Shown here: piece after piece, positions 45,279 through 53,444 of the stretch
Layout of the letters: every line of letters starts with the position of its first letter
How positions within the stretch are numbered: position 1 is the first letter of the stretch
DNA from: Bacteroidota bacterium
GTDB lineage: Bacteria > Bacteroidota > Bacteroidia > Bacteroidales > JAAAOM01
Direction: 5' to 3'
Assembly (NCBI GenBank): GCA_009908855.1
Contig: JAAAOM010000031.1
Span: 62,001-126,000, forward strand
Length of the DNA: 64,000 nt
Position numbers and translations under genes: made by a program
Notes under the pieces: generated by a model
Seen by the model: the letters and a program-made list of their open reading frames with translations, nothing else
What the model was told of the DNA's origin: nothing
Databases searched by the model: none

Positions 45279-47213
45279 TTAATTTTTGTTTTTGGCTGTT
45301 TTTTCAGTTAATTCGGTAATTACGTGATTGTATTTTTGTTCAACCACATGTCGCTTTATTTTGTATAAGTTAGTTAGTTCGTGTCCAACCTGAAACGGAT
45401 CGGTTAATAACCTGAAATCCCTGATTTGTTCATATCGCTTAAATCCGTTATTGCTTTCGGTCATTTTTTTAATCTCATCCCGTATAATTTTTTGGGCTTC
45501 TGTATTATTGGCCAGGTCTTTAAAGGATTGCACTTCAACACCATTTTGTCTAAATTCATCCAAAACCGGCACTATCAGCGCATTTAAAAATTTCTTATCC
45601 TGGCCAACCACCATGCAGTGATCAATAAACTGGCTTTGCTGCAAGCGCATTTCTATGGGTTCAGGCTCCACATTTTCACCACTGGACAAAACAATGGTCG
45701 CTTTTGAGCGTCCAAGGATTTTCAGACAATCATTGTAAGTGATCATCCCCAAATCACCGGTATGTAGCCATCCATTACGCAAGGTTAATTTGGTAAGTTC
45801 GGGATTGCGGTAATAACCTTTCATTACCTGGGGGCCCCGTACACATATCTCTCCACGTTTGGATTTTCCATTATGCGGAAACTTAGCATTCGGAAATAAT
45901 ACTTCGTTGGTGTCCGGATCAATAATACGTACTTCCGTTTCCGGAATTGGCGGGCCAACTGTGCCAACCACCAGGTTATTGCCGGAACGAACTGAAATGA
46001 CGGGCGTAGATTCCGTCATGCCATAGCCTTCAAGCACTTCAATACCAATGAAATTGAAAAATCGGTCCACTTCATTGGGCAATGCTCCGCCACCCGAAAT
46101 GGTCATTTTTAATGAACCACCGGCGCTGAGTCTGATCCTTTCGAGCACGGCTGCATTAAAAAATCCATACCAGGGCATTACAATCACCCGGCGAATTATA
46201 TGAAAGGGTAATATCAATAAATGCCTCCATAATGGTTGCCGGTGTATTTTTAAATATTTATTGGTAATAAAATATTGAGATGTTTTGTACTGACGGGAAA
46301 GGAAATAGGCTATATTAAATAAAACCCGCCTTACCGGATGTGAAGCTTTAACACCTTTTAATATGCGTTGATACATGTTTTCCCATAACCGCGGTGCCGA
46401 AGCCATGAAGGTAGGTTCTACAGCACGCATATCATCGGCCAGGGTTTGCACACTTGAGTAATAGGTACATCCACCGAAACTGATGGTGTACATTTCAATA
46501 AGCCGTTCAAAAATATGCCAAACAGGTAGAATGGATAAAACCCTGTCCGTGCAGTTATGATGTACCGGAAGGTTACGAATCTGTGAAATCATATTGGAAT
46601 GGGTAAGCATTACACCTTTGGGTTGACCTGTTGTGCCGGAAGTGTAAATTAATGTAAACAAGTCATCCGGCTGGATACCGTCAATACGTTCTTCAACCCT
46701 TCGGTCTCCCTGTTGTCTTAGTTCCTTACCCAACAGTATAACTTCCTGAATGGTTTTTATTCCTTCCGCAGGCTGACTTTTTGGATTGAGCATGATGATC
46801 TCCCGCAGTAATGGAAGACGGTCGCGGAAACCGAGAATTCGGTCCTGTATAGCTTTGTTTTCCACAAAAGTAACCCGGATATCAGCATGTTCCATAATAT
46901 AAAATAACTCCTCGTCCGATACATCATGTCCACGGGGCACATCAGCAGCACCGCAGAACTGAACGGCATAATCCGATAATATCCATTCAAACCGGTTATC
47001 ACTGAATATACCTACATGGTCTCTTGCTTCCACACCCAGTTCAATTAGCCCTGTAGCCAGGTTTATACCCTGTTCATATAAATCGTAATACGATACCGGG
47101 TTCCATTTCAATGCCTTTTCCCGAATGGCAAAAGCCGGAAGGGTACCGAACTTCTCCGCTGCCTGCTGATAAAACTCAGCCATATTGGCAATGTCATAAA
47201 TACGTTCACTCAT
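45279..47213 (-). CDS. AMP-dependent long-chain acyl-CoA synthetase
   Basis: The 644-residue ANL-superfamily ligase resembles bacterial FadD15-like enzymes. Visible are the ATP motif 'LIYTSGTTGQPKGVMLTH', 'GYGMTESTPV', 'WLHTGDLGMI' and 'ILGRSKATIVLSSGENVEP'. A membrane-interacting region with aromatic and basic residues sits around 270-350. It should convert fatty acids or related carboxylates to acyl-CoA with ATP. The BASS gene starts 1 bp after its stop. Compared with the fused ligase at 28081-30720 it has no acyltransferase or carrier domain. Confidence 0.93.
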   Translation of the reverse strand: MSERIYDIANMAEFYQQAAEKFGTLPAFAIREKALKWNPVSYYDLYEQGINLATGLIELGVEARDHVGIFSDNRFEWILSDYAVQFCGAADVPRGHDVSDEELFYIMEHADIRVTFVENKAIQDRILGFRDRLPLLREIIMLNPKSQPAEGIKTIQEVILLGKELRQQGDRRVEERIDGIQPDDLFTLIYTSGTTGQPKGVMLTHSNMISQIRNLPVHHNCTDRVLSILPVWHIFERLIEMYTISFGGCTYYSSVQTLADDMRAVEPTFMASAPRLWENMYQRILKGVKASHPVRRVLFNIAYFLSRQYKTSQYFITNKYLKIHRQPLWRHLLILPFHIIRRVIVMPWYGFFNAAVLERIRLSAGGSLKMTISGGGALPNEVDRFFNFIGIEVLEGYGMTESTPVISVRSGNNLVVGTVGPPIPETEVRIIDPDTNEVLFPNAKFPHNGKSKRGEICVRGPQVMKGYYRNPELTKLTLRNGWLHTGDLGMITYNDCLKILGRSKATIVLSSGENVEPEPIEMRLQQSQFIDHCMVVGQDKKFLNALIVPVLDEFRQNGVEVQSFKDLANNTEAQKIIRDEIKKMTESNNGFKRYEQIRDFRLLTDPFQVGHELTNLYKIKRHVVEQKYNHVITELTEKTAKNKN

Positions 47214-47621
47214 GGTAGAGTTGTTAGTCAGTTTTTGCTTCCGATATATTCCGGAAATAATGCACTCGCATTATTATCTGATATATAACGGATAAAAATA
47301 AGAAATTTTAGATATGTAAATCTTGTTTTACCCGAAATCGGTAACGAATAATTGAAAAATTATAAGTGATTCCTGTGGGTTAACTTCACTAATCGAACGA
47401 AATATTATTCGGAGCCTGCGGTGCTTTCGTGTTCGGTTCATATATATCCGGATATGTCCAATGCAATGAGTTTTTGACAGATACTTGTTTATTTTATGCA
47501 ATCCTGTCATATTTGCCCCTTAAATAGATTCAATATTATTTTTGGTATATAAATTGTCATATAATAATAAACATATATAAATTATTACATATAAAATATT
47601 ATTAACTTAAAGACCTGTTTC
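47214..47621. other. Divergent intergenic region between acyl-CoA ligase and trxB
   Basis: The 408-bp AT-rich region has no convincing gene. A short minus-strand open frame of 60 codons lies at 47328-47510 but has no ribosome site or domain. The trxB promoter is at 47512-47544. Confidence 0.5.
47512..47544 (+). promoter_or_regulatory. Candidate Bacteroidota-type promoter of trxB
   Basis: TTTG (47512-47515) and TATTTTTG (47537-47544) match the -33 and -7 consensus with a 21-bp spacer. A transcript start near 47551 would leave a leader of about 70 bases before the trxB ATG at 47622. Confidence 0.5.
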
Positions 47622-48614
47622 ATGGCCAAATTCAAAACACTTGATACTACAACAGAGAAATCTGAAAAAAAAAGCCAACCCGAAGGAGAGGCAGAACATG
47701 TTAGATGTTTAATAATTGGTTCGGGACCTGCCGGATATACCGCGGCTATATATGCGGCACGAGCCAATTTAAAACCAGTTTTATACGAAGGGCTACAGCC
47801 TGGTGGCCAGCTTACTACAACAACCGATGTTGAAAATTACCCGGGCTATCCTGATGGGATTATGGGACCGCAAATGATGGAGGAGTTTAAGCACCAGGCA
47901 GGACGATTTGGAACCGATATTCGTTTTGGTTATGCCACTTCGGTGGATTTTTCCTCATCGCCGCATAAAGTAATAATCGATGAGAAAAAAGTAATTGAAG
48001 CCGATTCAGTGATTATCGCTACAGGTGCTGAAGCTAAATACCTGGGACTGGAATCAGAGAAGAAATTTATGGGTTCTGGTGTATCGGCATGTGCAACCTG
48101 TGACGGATTCTTTTACAAAAACCAGGATGTAATAGTGATTGGTGGCGGCGATACCGCAGCGGAAGAGGCTTTGTATCTTTCTGGTTTGTGTAGTAAAGTT
48201 TATCTGGCGGTACGGAAAGATTACATGCGTGCTTCAAAGATTATGCAGGAAAGAGTAATGAATACCGATAATATTGAGGTTTTATATGGTCACCAGACCA
48301 AGGAAATTGTCGGAGAGCAGGGCGTGGAAGGTGTTATTTTGGACAATATGGGCAATGAAGTAAAGCTGGATGTAAAAGGATTTTTTGTGGCCATCGGGCA
48401 TAAACCAAATTCTGATATTTTCAGAGATTATATTGATATGGACGATGTTGGGTATATCAAAACCAAACCTGATACCGCTAAAACCAATGTAGAAGGGGTT
48501 TTCGCATGCGGCGATGTCATGGATTCGGTTTATCGTCAGGCGGTTACCGCTGCAGGTACTGGTTGCCGTGCTGCCATAGATGCTGAACGTTACCTGGGTG
48601 AGAAAGGATTATAA
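47622..48614 (+). CDS. trxB: Thioredoxin-disulfide reductase
   Basis: The 330-residue flavoenzyme reduces thioredoxin with NADPH. Signatures: FAD motif 'IIGSGPAGYTAAIYAAR', redox pair Cys157/Cys160 in 'SACATCDGFF', NADPH motif 'VIGGGDTAAEEALYLSGL', and 'GVFACGDVMDSVYRQAV'. A hydrophilic N-terminal extension of about 25 residues ('TTTEKSEKKSQPEGEAEH') precedes the FAD fold, which most short bacterial TrxB lack. The partner thioredoxin is probably the TrxA encoded at 15036-15353. Confidence 0.96.
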   Translation: MAKFKTLDTTTEKSEKKSQPEGEAEHVRCLIIGSGPAGYTAAIYAARANLKPVLYEGLQPGGQLTTTTDVENYPGYPDGIMGPQMMEEFKHQAGRFGTDIRFGYATSVDFSSSPHKVIIDEKKVIEADSVIIATGAEAKYLGLESEKKFMGSGVSACATCDGFFYKNQDVIVIGGGDTAAEEALYLSGLCSKVYLAVRKDYMRASKIMQERVMNTDNIEVLYGHQTKEIVGEQGVEGVILDNMGNEVKLDVKGFFVAIGHKPNSDIFRDYIDMDDVGYIKTKPDTAKTNVEGVFACGDVMDSVYRQAVTAAGTGCRAAIDAERYLGEKGL

Positions 48615-48641
48615 TAATAAAATCCGATAGTCCTAAAATAT

Positions 48642-48677
48642 AAAAGCAGGGTCGCAATACTTAGCAACCCTGCTTTT
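48642..48677. terminator. Bidirectional terminator between trxB and the oxoamine synthase gene
   Basis: An 11-bp perfect stem (48642-48652 with 48667-48677, arm AAAAGCAGGGT) has a 14-base loop. The arm ends are A- and T-rich, so it can terminate transcription from both sides. It lies 28 bp after trxB and 20 bp before the convergent gene's stop. Confidence 0.85.
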
Positions 48678-48696
48678 CTTATCAGGATCAAATATC

Positions 48697-49956
48697 TTAA
48701 GAAAAACTGGCAATCTGACCGGATTCAGATTTATACTTACCCGCCTTTAACTTCTCTGCCACCTCGGCAAATGCTTTGATTGTACGGTCTACATGCTCCA
48801 GTGTATGGGCAGCAGTAGGGATTATCCTTAGCATAATGGTTCCTTTTGGTACAACCGGGTATACCACAATGGAACAGAATATCTTGTAATTTTCACGCAG
48901 GTCAACCACAATATTGGTTCCCTCGGCCACATTTCCTTCAAGAATTACGGGTGTAACAGGCGATTCGGTATGTCCCAGGTTAAAATTCTTGTCCCGTAAA
49001 CCTTTTTGCAGGGCATTTACAACTTTCCAAAGCTGTTCGCGAAGGCTGTTTTCATTTTTTAATAATTCCAGACGTTTTAATCCACCAATTACCATTGGCA
49101 TGGGCAACGATTTGGCAAATGTTTGTGAACGCATATTGTATTTCAGGTAGTCAATTATTTTTTCTTCACCGGCAATAAATGCTCCAATACCAGCCATTGC
49201 TTTGGCAAAGGTGCTGAAATAAAGATCAATTTCATCCTGCACACCAAAATGTTCACCTGTACCGGCTCCTGTTTTACCCATTGTGCCAAATCCATGTGCA
49301 TCATCAACCAATAGTCGGAAATTATATTTATTCTTTAATTCAACAATTTTATCCAGTTTTCCCAGATCACCTGCCATTCCAAATACACCTTCGGTAATTA
49401 CCAAAATACCACCACCGGTATTTTCAACCAGCTTTTGAGCTCGGTCCAACATGATTTTTAGTTTATCCATGTCGTTATGAGCAAATATAAAACTCTTACC
49501 ACCGGCAGCTTTGTGCAGCCATATCCCGTCCATGATGCAGGCATGTGATTCGGAATCAAAAACAATTACATCGTGCCTGTTTACCAACGACTGAATGATA
49601 GAAATCATACCCTGATAGCCATAATTTACCAGGAATGCGTCTTCTTTACGCACGAATTCAGCCAATTTATGTTCCAGCTCTTCATGTTTTCCGGTTTGCC
49701 CCGACATCATTCTGGCTCCCATAGGATAAGCCATACCATATTGCGATGCCGCCTCGGCATCTGCTTTTCGTACTTCGGGGTGATTAGCCAATCCGATATA
49801 GTTATTCAAACTCCATGTTAATACTTCTTTACCTCTGAAGGTCATAATAGGTTCAATTTCACCTTCTAATTTTGGAAACGTAAAGTATCCATGCGCATCT
49901 TTTTGATATTGACCCAACGGTCCTTTATCTTTAATTATTTTATCAAAAATGTCCAC
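48697..49956 (-). CDS. Alpha-oxoamine synthase (serine palmitoyltransferase / cysteate acyltransferase-like)
   Basis: The 419-residue PLP enzyme condenses an acyl thioester with an amino acid. The fold-type I landmarks are present: 'NNYIGLANHPEV', 'MMSGQTGKHEELE', 'SESHACIMDG', 'LVDDAHGFGTMG' and PLP Lys252 in 'FSTFAKAMAGIGAF'. The family also contains 2-amino-3-ketobutyrate CoA ligase and 8-amino-7-oxononanoate synthase. In Bacteroidota a single gene of this type most often serves sphingolipid (SPT) or sulfonolipid (cysteate acyltransferase) synthesis; which one cannot be told from sequence motifs I can check. A well-spaced promoter lies just upstream (49991-50021). Confidence 0.88.
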   Translation of the reverse strand: MDIFDKIIKDKGPLGQYQKDAHGYFTFPKLEGEIEPIMTFRGKEVLTWSLNNYIGLANHPEVRKADAEAASQYGMAYPMGARMMSGQTGKHEELEHKLAEFVRKEDAFLVNYGYQGMISIIQSLVNRHDVIVFDSESHACIMDGIWLHKAAGGKSFIFAHNDMDKLKIMLDRAQKLVENTGGGILVITEGVFGMAGDLGKLDKIVELKNKYNFRLLVDDAHGFGTMGKTGAGTGEHFGVQDEIDLYFSTFAKAMAGIGAFIAGEEKIIDYLKYNMRSQTFAKSLPMPMVIGGLKRLELLKNENSLREQLWKVVNALQKGLRDKNFNLGHTESPVTPVILEGNVAEGTNIVVDLRENYKIFCSIVVYPVVPKGTIMLRIIPTAAHTLEHVDRTIKAFAEVAEKLKAGKYKSESGQIASFS

Positions 49957-49990
49957 GTTTTAACTATTTTAGGTTATAAAATCAAGGTAG

Positions 49991-50021
49991 CAAATGTACT
50001 TTTTTTTGCTTTGATAACAAA
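49991..50021 (-). promoter_or_regulatory. Bacteroidota-type promoter of the oxoamine synthase gene
   Basis: On the minus strand TTTG (50021-50018) is followed after exactly 19 bases by TACATTTG (49998-49991), a full match to TTTG-N19-TAnnTTTG. The leader to the ATG at 49956 would be about 28 bases. Confidence 0.65.
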
Positions 50022-50049
50022 TGGCAAAATATTTTTCAGCCATCTATCG

Positions 50050-50079
50050 TTTCAAGTTAAACAACTTTTAATAGCTTTG
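50050..50079 (+). promoter_or_regulatory. Candidate promoter of the bamD operon
   Basis: TTTC (50050-50053) and TAGCTTTG (50072-50079) are separated by 18 bases and resemble the Bacteroidota -33/-7 pair, with one mismatch in the -33. It would give a leader of about 30 bases to the bamD ATG. Confidence 0.45.
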
Positions 50080-50114
50080 CCCAATTTTCTCAAAGAAAGC
50101 ATTATTTTTGCGCC

Positions 50115-50933
50115 ATGAAAATTCAAATCTGCAGAATTCTTAATATTATACTTGTAATCAGTTTGTTATATGCATGTTCGGGTTACGAGAAACTGTTAAA
50201 GTCGGATGATTACTACCTGAAGTATGAAAAAGCCAAGGAATATTACAACGAGGGTGAATATGTAAAATCCGGTACATTACTGGACCAAATATCACCTGTG
50301 TTTCGTGGTACCAATAAAGCTGACAGCATTGTGTTTTACCAGGCGTATTGCTCCTATCAGCAAAACGATTATATTACAGCCGGTTTTCATTTTAAGCAAT
50401 TGACCAATTCGTACCCGAACAGTGAGTTTTTTGAAGAAGCCAGCTACATGGTTGGCTATTGTCATTACCTGAATTCCCCCAGGCCCAGTCTTGACCAGAC
50501 CGAAACACAAAAAGCCATTGAAGCATTTCGGTTATTTCTGTTTAAATTCCCTAATAGTCAATGGTCTGATGATGCCAGGGAATACATTGCTGAATTGAGA
50601 GATAAACTGGTGGAAAAGTCTTATGAGAATGCCAAATTATATTTTGACCTGGAGCTATACAAGTCGGCCATTATAGCTCTAAATAACAGTTTAACCGATT
50701 ATCCGGATACAAAATATCGTGAAGAAATTATGTTTTTAATCTTAAAATCACGATTTTTGCTTGCTGAAAAAAGTGTGCAGCAGAAAAAACAGGAAAGATA
50801 CCAGTCAACAGTCGATGATTATTATTCGTTTGTAGCTGAATTTGAAGACAGTGAGTATAAAAAAGAAGCAGACAGAATGTACCGGATAGCATCGTCAAAA
50901 TACGACAATAATAGAAATATAGAAGAACAATAA
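50115..50933 (+). CDS. bamD: BamD-type outer-membrane assembly lipoprotein
   Basis: The 272-residue lipoprotein (lipobox 'SLLYACSG', Cys at about 20) consists of TPR-like helical repeats: 'KYEKAKEYYNEGEYVKSGTL', 'YYQAYCSYQQNDYITAGFHF' type units and 'AIEAFRLFLFKFPNSQWSDDA'. It fits BamD, the periplasmic lipoprotein of the BAM complex that inserts beta-barrels into the outer membrane. It heads a conserved Bacteroidota operon with rpoZ (1 bp gap), coaBC and a DUF4835 gene. Confidence 0.93.
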   Translation: MKIQICRILNIILVISLLYACSGYEKLLKSDDYYLKYEKAKEYYNEGEYVKSGTLLDQISPVFRGTNKADSIVFYQAYCSYQQNDYITAGFHFKQLTNSYPNSEFFEEASYMVGYCHYLNSPRPSLDQTETQKAIEAFRLFLFKFPNSQWSDDAREYIAELRDKLVEKSYENAKLYFDLELYKSAIIALNNSLTDYPDTKYREEIMFLILKSRFLLAEKSVQQKKQERYQSTVDDYYSFVAEFEDSEYKKEADRMYRIASSKYDNNRNIEEQ

Positions 50934-50934
50934 A

Positions 50935-51285
50935 ATGATGGATTTCAAAAGAACAAAAGCACCGCTTAGTACTATAACCCGTGATGTGGCATCGTTGGAA
51001 GCCAAAACAGGTAATATATATCAAACAGTAGCGATATGTGGTAAACGTGCCAATCAGATATCGGTTGAGTTAAAACAGGAACTTAATCGTAAATTAGAAG
51101 AATTCGCCTATTATACTGATAATTTGGAAGAAGTTTTTGAGAACAGAGAACAAATTGAGATCAGTAAATTTTATGAGCGTATGCCAAAACCAACATTAAT
51201 TGCGCTGGATGAATTTGAGAGTGATGAACTATACATACGTACACCTGAAGAAGAAAGCAATACCGATGTAACTCCGAATGAGTAA
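50935..51285 (+). CDS. rpoZ: RNA polymerase omega subunit, Bacteroidota type
   Basis: The 116-residue protein has the omega/RPB6 signature: an early 'TGNIYQTVAICGKRANQIS' motif, followed by a helical charged region ('ELKQELNRKLEEFAYYTDNLEE') that is longer than in proteobacterial omega. It stabilises RNA polymerase. Its 3' end overlaps the start of coaBC by 8 bp, and the upstream bamD stop is 1 bp before its start. The gene order alone is diagnostic for Bacteroidota. Confidence 0.88.
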   Translation: MMDFKRTKAPLSTITRDVASLEAKTGNIYQTVAICGKRANQISVELKQELNRKLEEFAYYTDNLEEVFENREQIEISKFYERMPKPTLIALDEFESDELYIRTPEEESNTDVTPNE

Positions 51286-52495
51286 TTCGAAAAATATTTT
51301 ACTGGGAATAACCGGAAGCATAGCAGCCTATAAAGCTGCTATTCTTATTCGTTTACTGATCAAACAAGGGGTGCAGGTAAAAGTTATCATGACCCCGCTA
51401 TCCAAAGAATTCATTTCACCGCTTACACTTGCCACATTATCCAAAAACCCTGTATTGGTTGATTTTTTCAATCCTGAAAACGGATCGTGGAACAGTCATG
51501 TCGACCTGGGTATATGGGCTGATGCCTTTTTAATCGCTCCTGCTTCGGCGAATACCATTGCCAAAATGGCACACGGAATAGCGGATAATCTATTGCTAAC
51601 CAGTTATCTGTCGGCCCGTTGCCCGGTTTTTGTTGCTCCGGCTATGGACCTGGATATGTTTCGGCATCCAACTACCAGTCAAAACATCGAGGTATTAAAA
51701 AAATACGGTAATATTATTATTGAACCTTCAACCGGTGAACTGGCCAGCGGACTGGAAGGTAAAGGGCGAATGGAAGAGCCGGAAATGATAGTTGACCAGG
51801 TTTTAAATTCGCTACCTGCTGAAATTACTGACCAACAAAATATTTTAAAGGATAAAACCATTTTAATTACTGCCGGTCCAACCCGTGAGCCAATTGATCC
51901 GGTGCGATTTATCAGCAATTATTCCTCCGGTAAAATGGGGTATGCCATTGCTGAAGCACTGGCTAACAGGGGGGCGAATGTTATTCTTGTAAGCGGACCG
52001 ACTCATCTTAGCACCCGTCATCAGGGAATTGAAACCTTAATGGTAGAAACAGCTGATGACATGAAGGCTTTGTGCGATAAGCATTTTCCGAATTGTGACG
52101 GAGCCATTTTAACCGCTGCAGTAGCTGATTACAAGGCTGCCCGGCACTCGAAACAAAAAATTAAAAGAAATGATACAAGATTGAGCCTGGAACTGGTTAC
52201 CAATGCCGATATTGCTGCACACTTGGGAACCATTAAAAATGAGAACCAATTTTTGGCAGGATTTGCGTTGGAAAGCGAAAATGAAGAGGGTAACGCCCTA
52301 GAAAAACTAAAAAAGAAAAATTTTGATTTTATTGTACTGAATTCAATCAATGACCACGGGGCCGGCTTTCATACAGACACAAATAAAATTTCTATCATCG
52401 ACAGGTATAATAAAATCCATAAGTTTGAGTTAAAGAAAAAGACGGAAGTGGCATCGGACATCATACATTTCCTGGAAAAATATTTAACATCATGA
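51278..52495 (+). CDS. coaBC: Bifunctional phosphopantothenoylcysteine decarboxylase/synthetase
   Basis: The 405-residue enzyme catalyses two steps of coenzyme A synthesis from 4'-phosphopantothenate. N-terminal CoaC flavoprotein domain (about 1-180): 'LGITGSIAAYKA', the active-site His in 'NSHVDLGIWAD', 'APASANTIAKMAHGIADNLL' and 'APAMDLDMF'. C-terminal CoaB domain (about 190-400): 'LITAGPTREPIDPVRFISN', 'SSGKMGYAIAEA' and 'AAVADYKA'. It overlaps rpoZ by 8 bp and its own stop overlaps the next start as ATGA (52492-52495). Confidence 0.96.
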   Translation: MSNSKNILLGITGSIAAYKAAILIRLLIKQGVQVKVIMTPLSKEFISPLTLATLSKNPVLVDFFNPENGSWNSHVDLGIWADAFLIAPASANTIAKMAHGIADNLLLTSYLSARCPVFVAPAMDLDMFRHPTTSQNIEVLKKYGNIIIEPSTGELASGLEGKGRMEEPEMIVDQVLNSLPAEITDQQNILKDKTILITAGPTREPIDPVRFISNYSSGKMGYAIAEALANRGANVILVSGPTHLSTRHQGIETLMVETADDMKALCDKHFPNCDGAILTAAVADYKAARHSKQKIKRNDTRLSLELVTNADIAAHLGTIKNENQFLAGFALESENEEGNALEKLKKKNFDFIVLNSINDHGAGFHTDTNKISIIDRYNKIHKFELKKKTEVASDIIHFLEKYLTS

Positions 52496-53409
52496 GATTT
52501 TTTATACTGCTTATTGGCCTTATTATTATTTGTACTCCTGAAAACGCCAAGGCACAAGAGCTTCAGTGCAATGTAAATATTGTTCACTCAAAAATTCAGG
52601 GAACCAACAAACAGGTTTTTGAAACATTACGCAACGCCATTCGGGAGTTTATGAACGGAACTTCATGGACCAATCATGTATATGCCGTTGAGGAACGTAT
52701 TGAATGTAATTTATTGTTGAATTTAACAACACAGGAAGGAAATAAATATACCGGAACATTACAAATCCAGTCAAGGCGACCTGTTTACAGTTCATCTTAT
52801 TCAACGGTAATGATGAACTATGTTGATGAGCGAATTATATTCAATTATCAGGAGTATGATCCGTTGGAGTTTAATGTGAATTCACATACCTCTAACTTGA
52901 CTTCTTTGTTGGCCTATTATGCCTATATAATAATTGGTATGGATTACGATTCATTTGCTATGAAAGGTGGGGAGCCGTTCTTTAAGGCGGCTGAGCGAAT
53001 TGTAAATAATGCCCAAAGTGCTCCTGAACCGGGTTGGAAAGCATTTGAAACCAATAAAAAAGACAATCGCTTTTGGTTGGTTGATAATATTCTTGACGAT
53101 GCATACAGTCCGGTGCGTGAGTTTATGTATAATTACCATCGTCACGGGCTGGATAAAATGTTTGATAACACCGCTCAGGCCAGGGGGGAGATAGCCAATT
53201 ATGTGCAGGATTTGCAGGATGTTAACAGGCGTAAACCCGATCCGTTTATGCACTACTTAAAAGTGGTGGTTGAAGCCAAAGAAGACGAGCTGGTGCAAAT
53301 TTTTACCGAAGGAACAAGAGATGAAAAGGCAAGAGTATACCGTTCCTTAACCGAAATAAATCCTTCTAAATCAAATGTGTACGAGCAGATTAACGAGGAG
53401 CAACAATAA
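52492..53409 (+). CDS. DUF4835 family secreted protein
   Basis: The 305-residue protein has a signal peptide ('FILLIGLIIICTPENAKAQ'). The mature part matches the DUF4835 pattern: 'ELQCNVNIVHSKIQGTNKQV' start, 'ERIECNLLLNLT', 'LQIQSRRPVYSSSYSTVMMN' and 'LAYYAYIIIGMDYDSF'. It is always found next to coaBC in Bacteroidota. Some databases, to my memory, link the family to the type IX secretion apparatus (PorD); I cannot confirm that. It is translationally coupled to coaBC and is the last gene of the operon here. Confidence 0.92.
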   Translation: MRFFILLIGLIIICTPENAKAQELQCNVNIVHSKIQGTNKQVFETLRNAIREFMNGTSWTNHVYAVEERIECNLLLNLTTQEGNKYTGTLQIQSRRPVYSSSYSTVMMNYVDERIIFNYQEYDPLEFNVNSHTSNLTSLLAYYAYIIIGMDYDSFAMKGGEPFFKAAERIVNNAQSAPEPGWKAFETNKKDNRFWLVDNILDDAYSPVREFMYNYHRHGLDKMFDNTAQARGEIANYVQDLQDVNRRKPDPFMHYLKVVVEAKEDELVQIFTEGTRDEKARVYRSLTEINPSKSNVYEQINEEQQ

Positions 53410-53444
53410 CATGTAAAGGTTCCTTCTACAATCTTTATTCTATC

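Noticed and set aside
47328-47510. Minus-strand frame of 60 codons upstream of trxB
   Set aside because: No ribosome site, no recognisable features, in an AT-rich promoter region.
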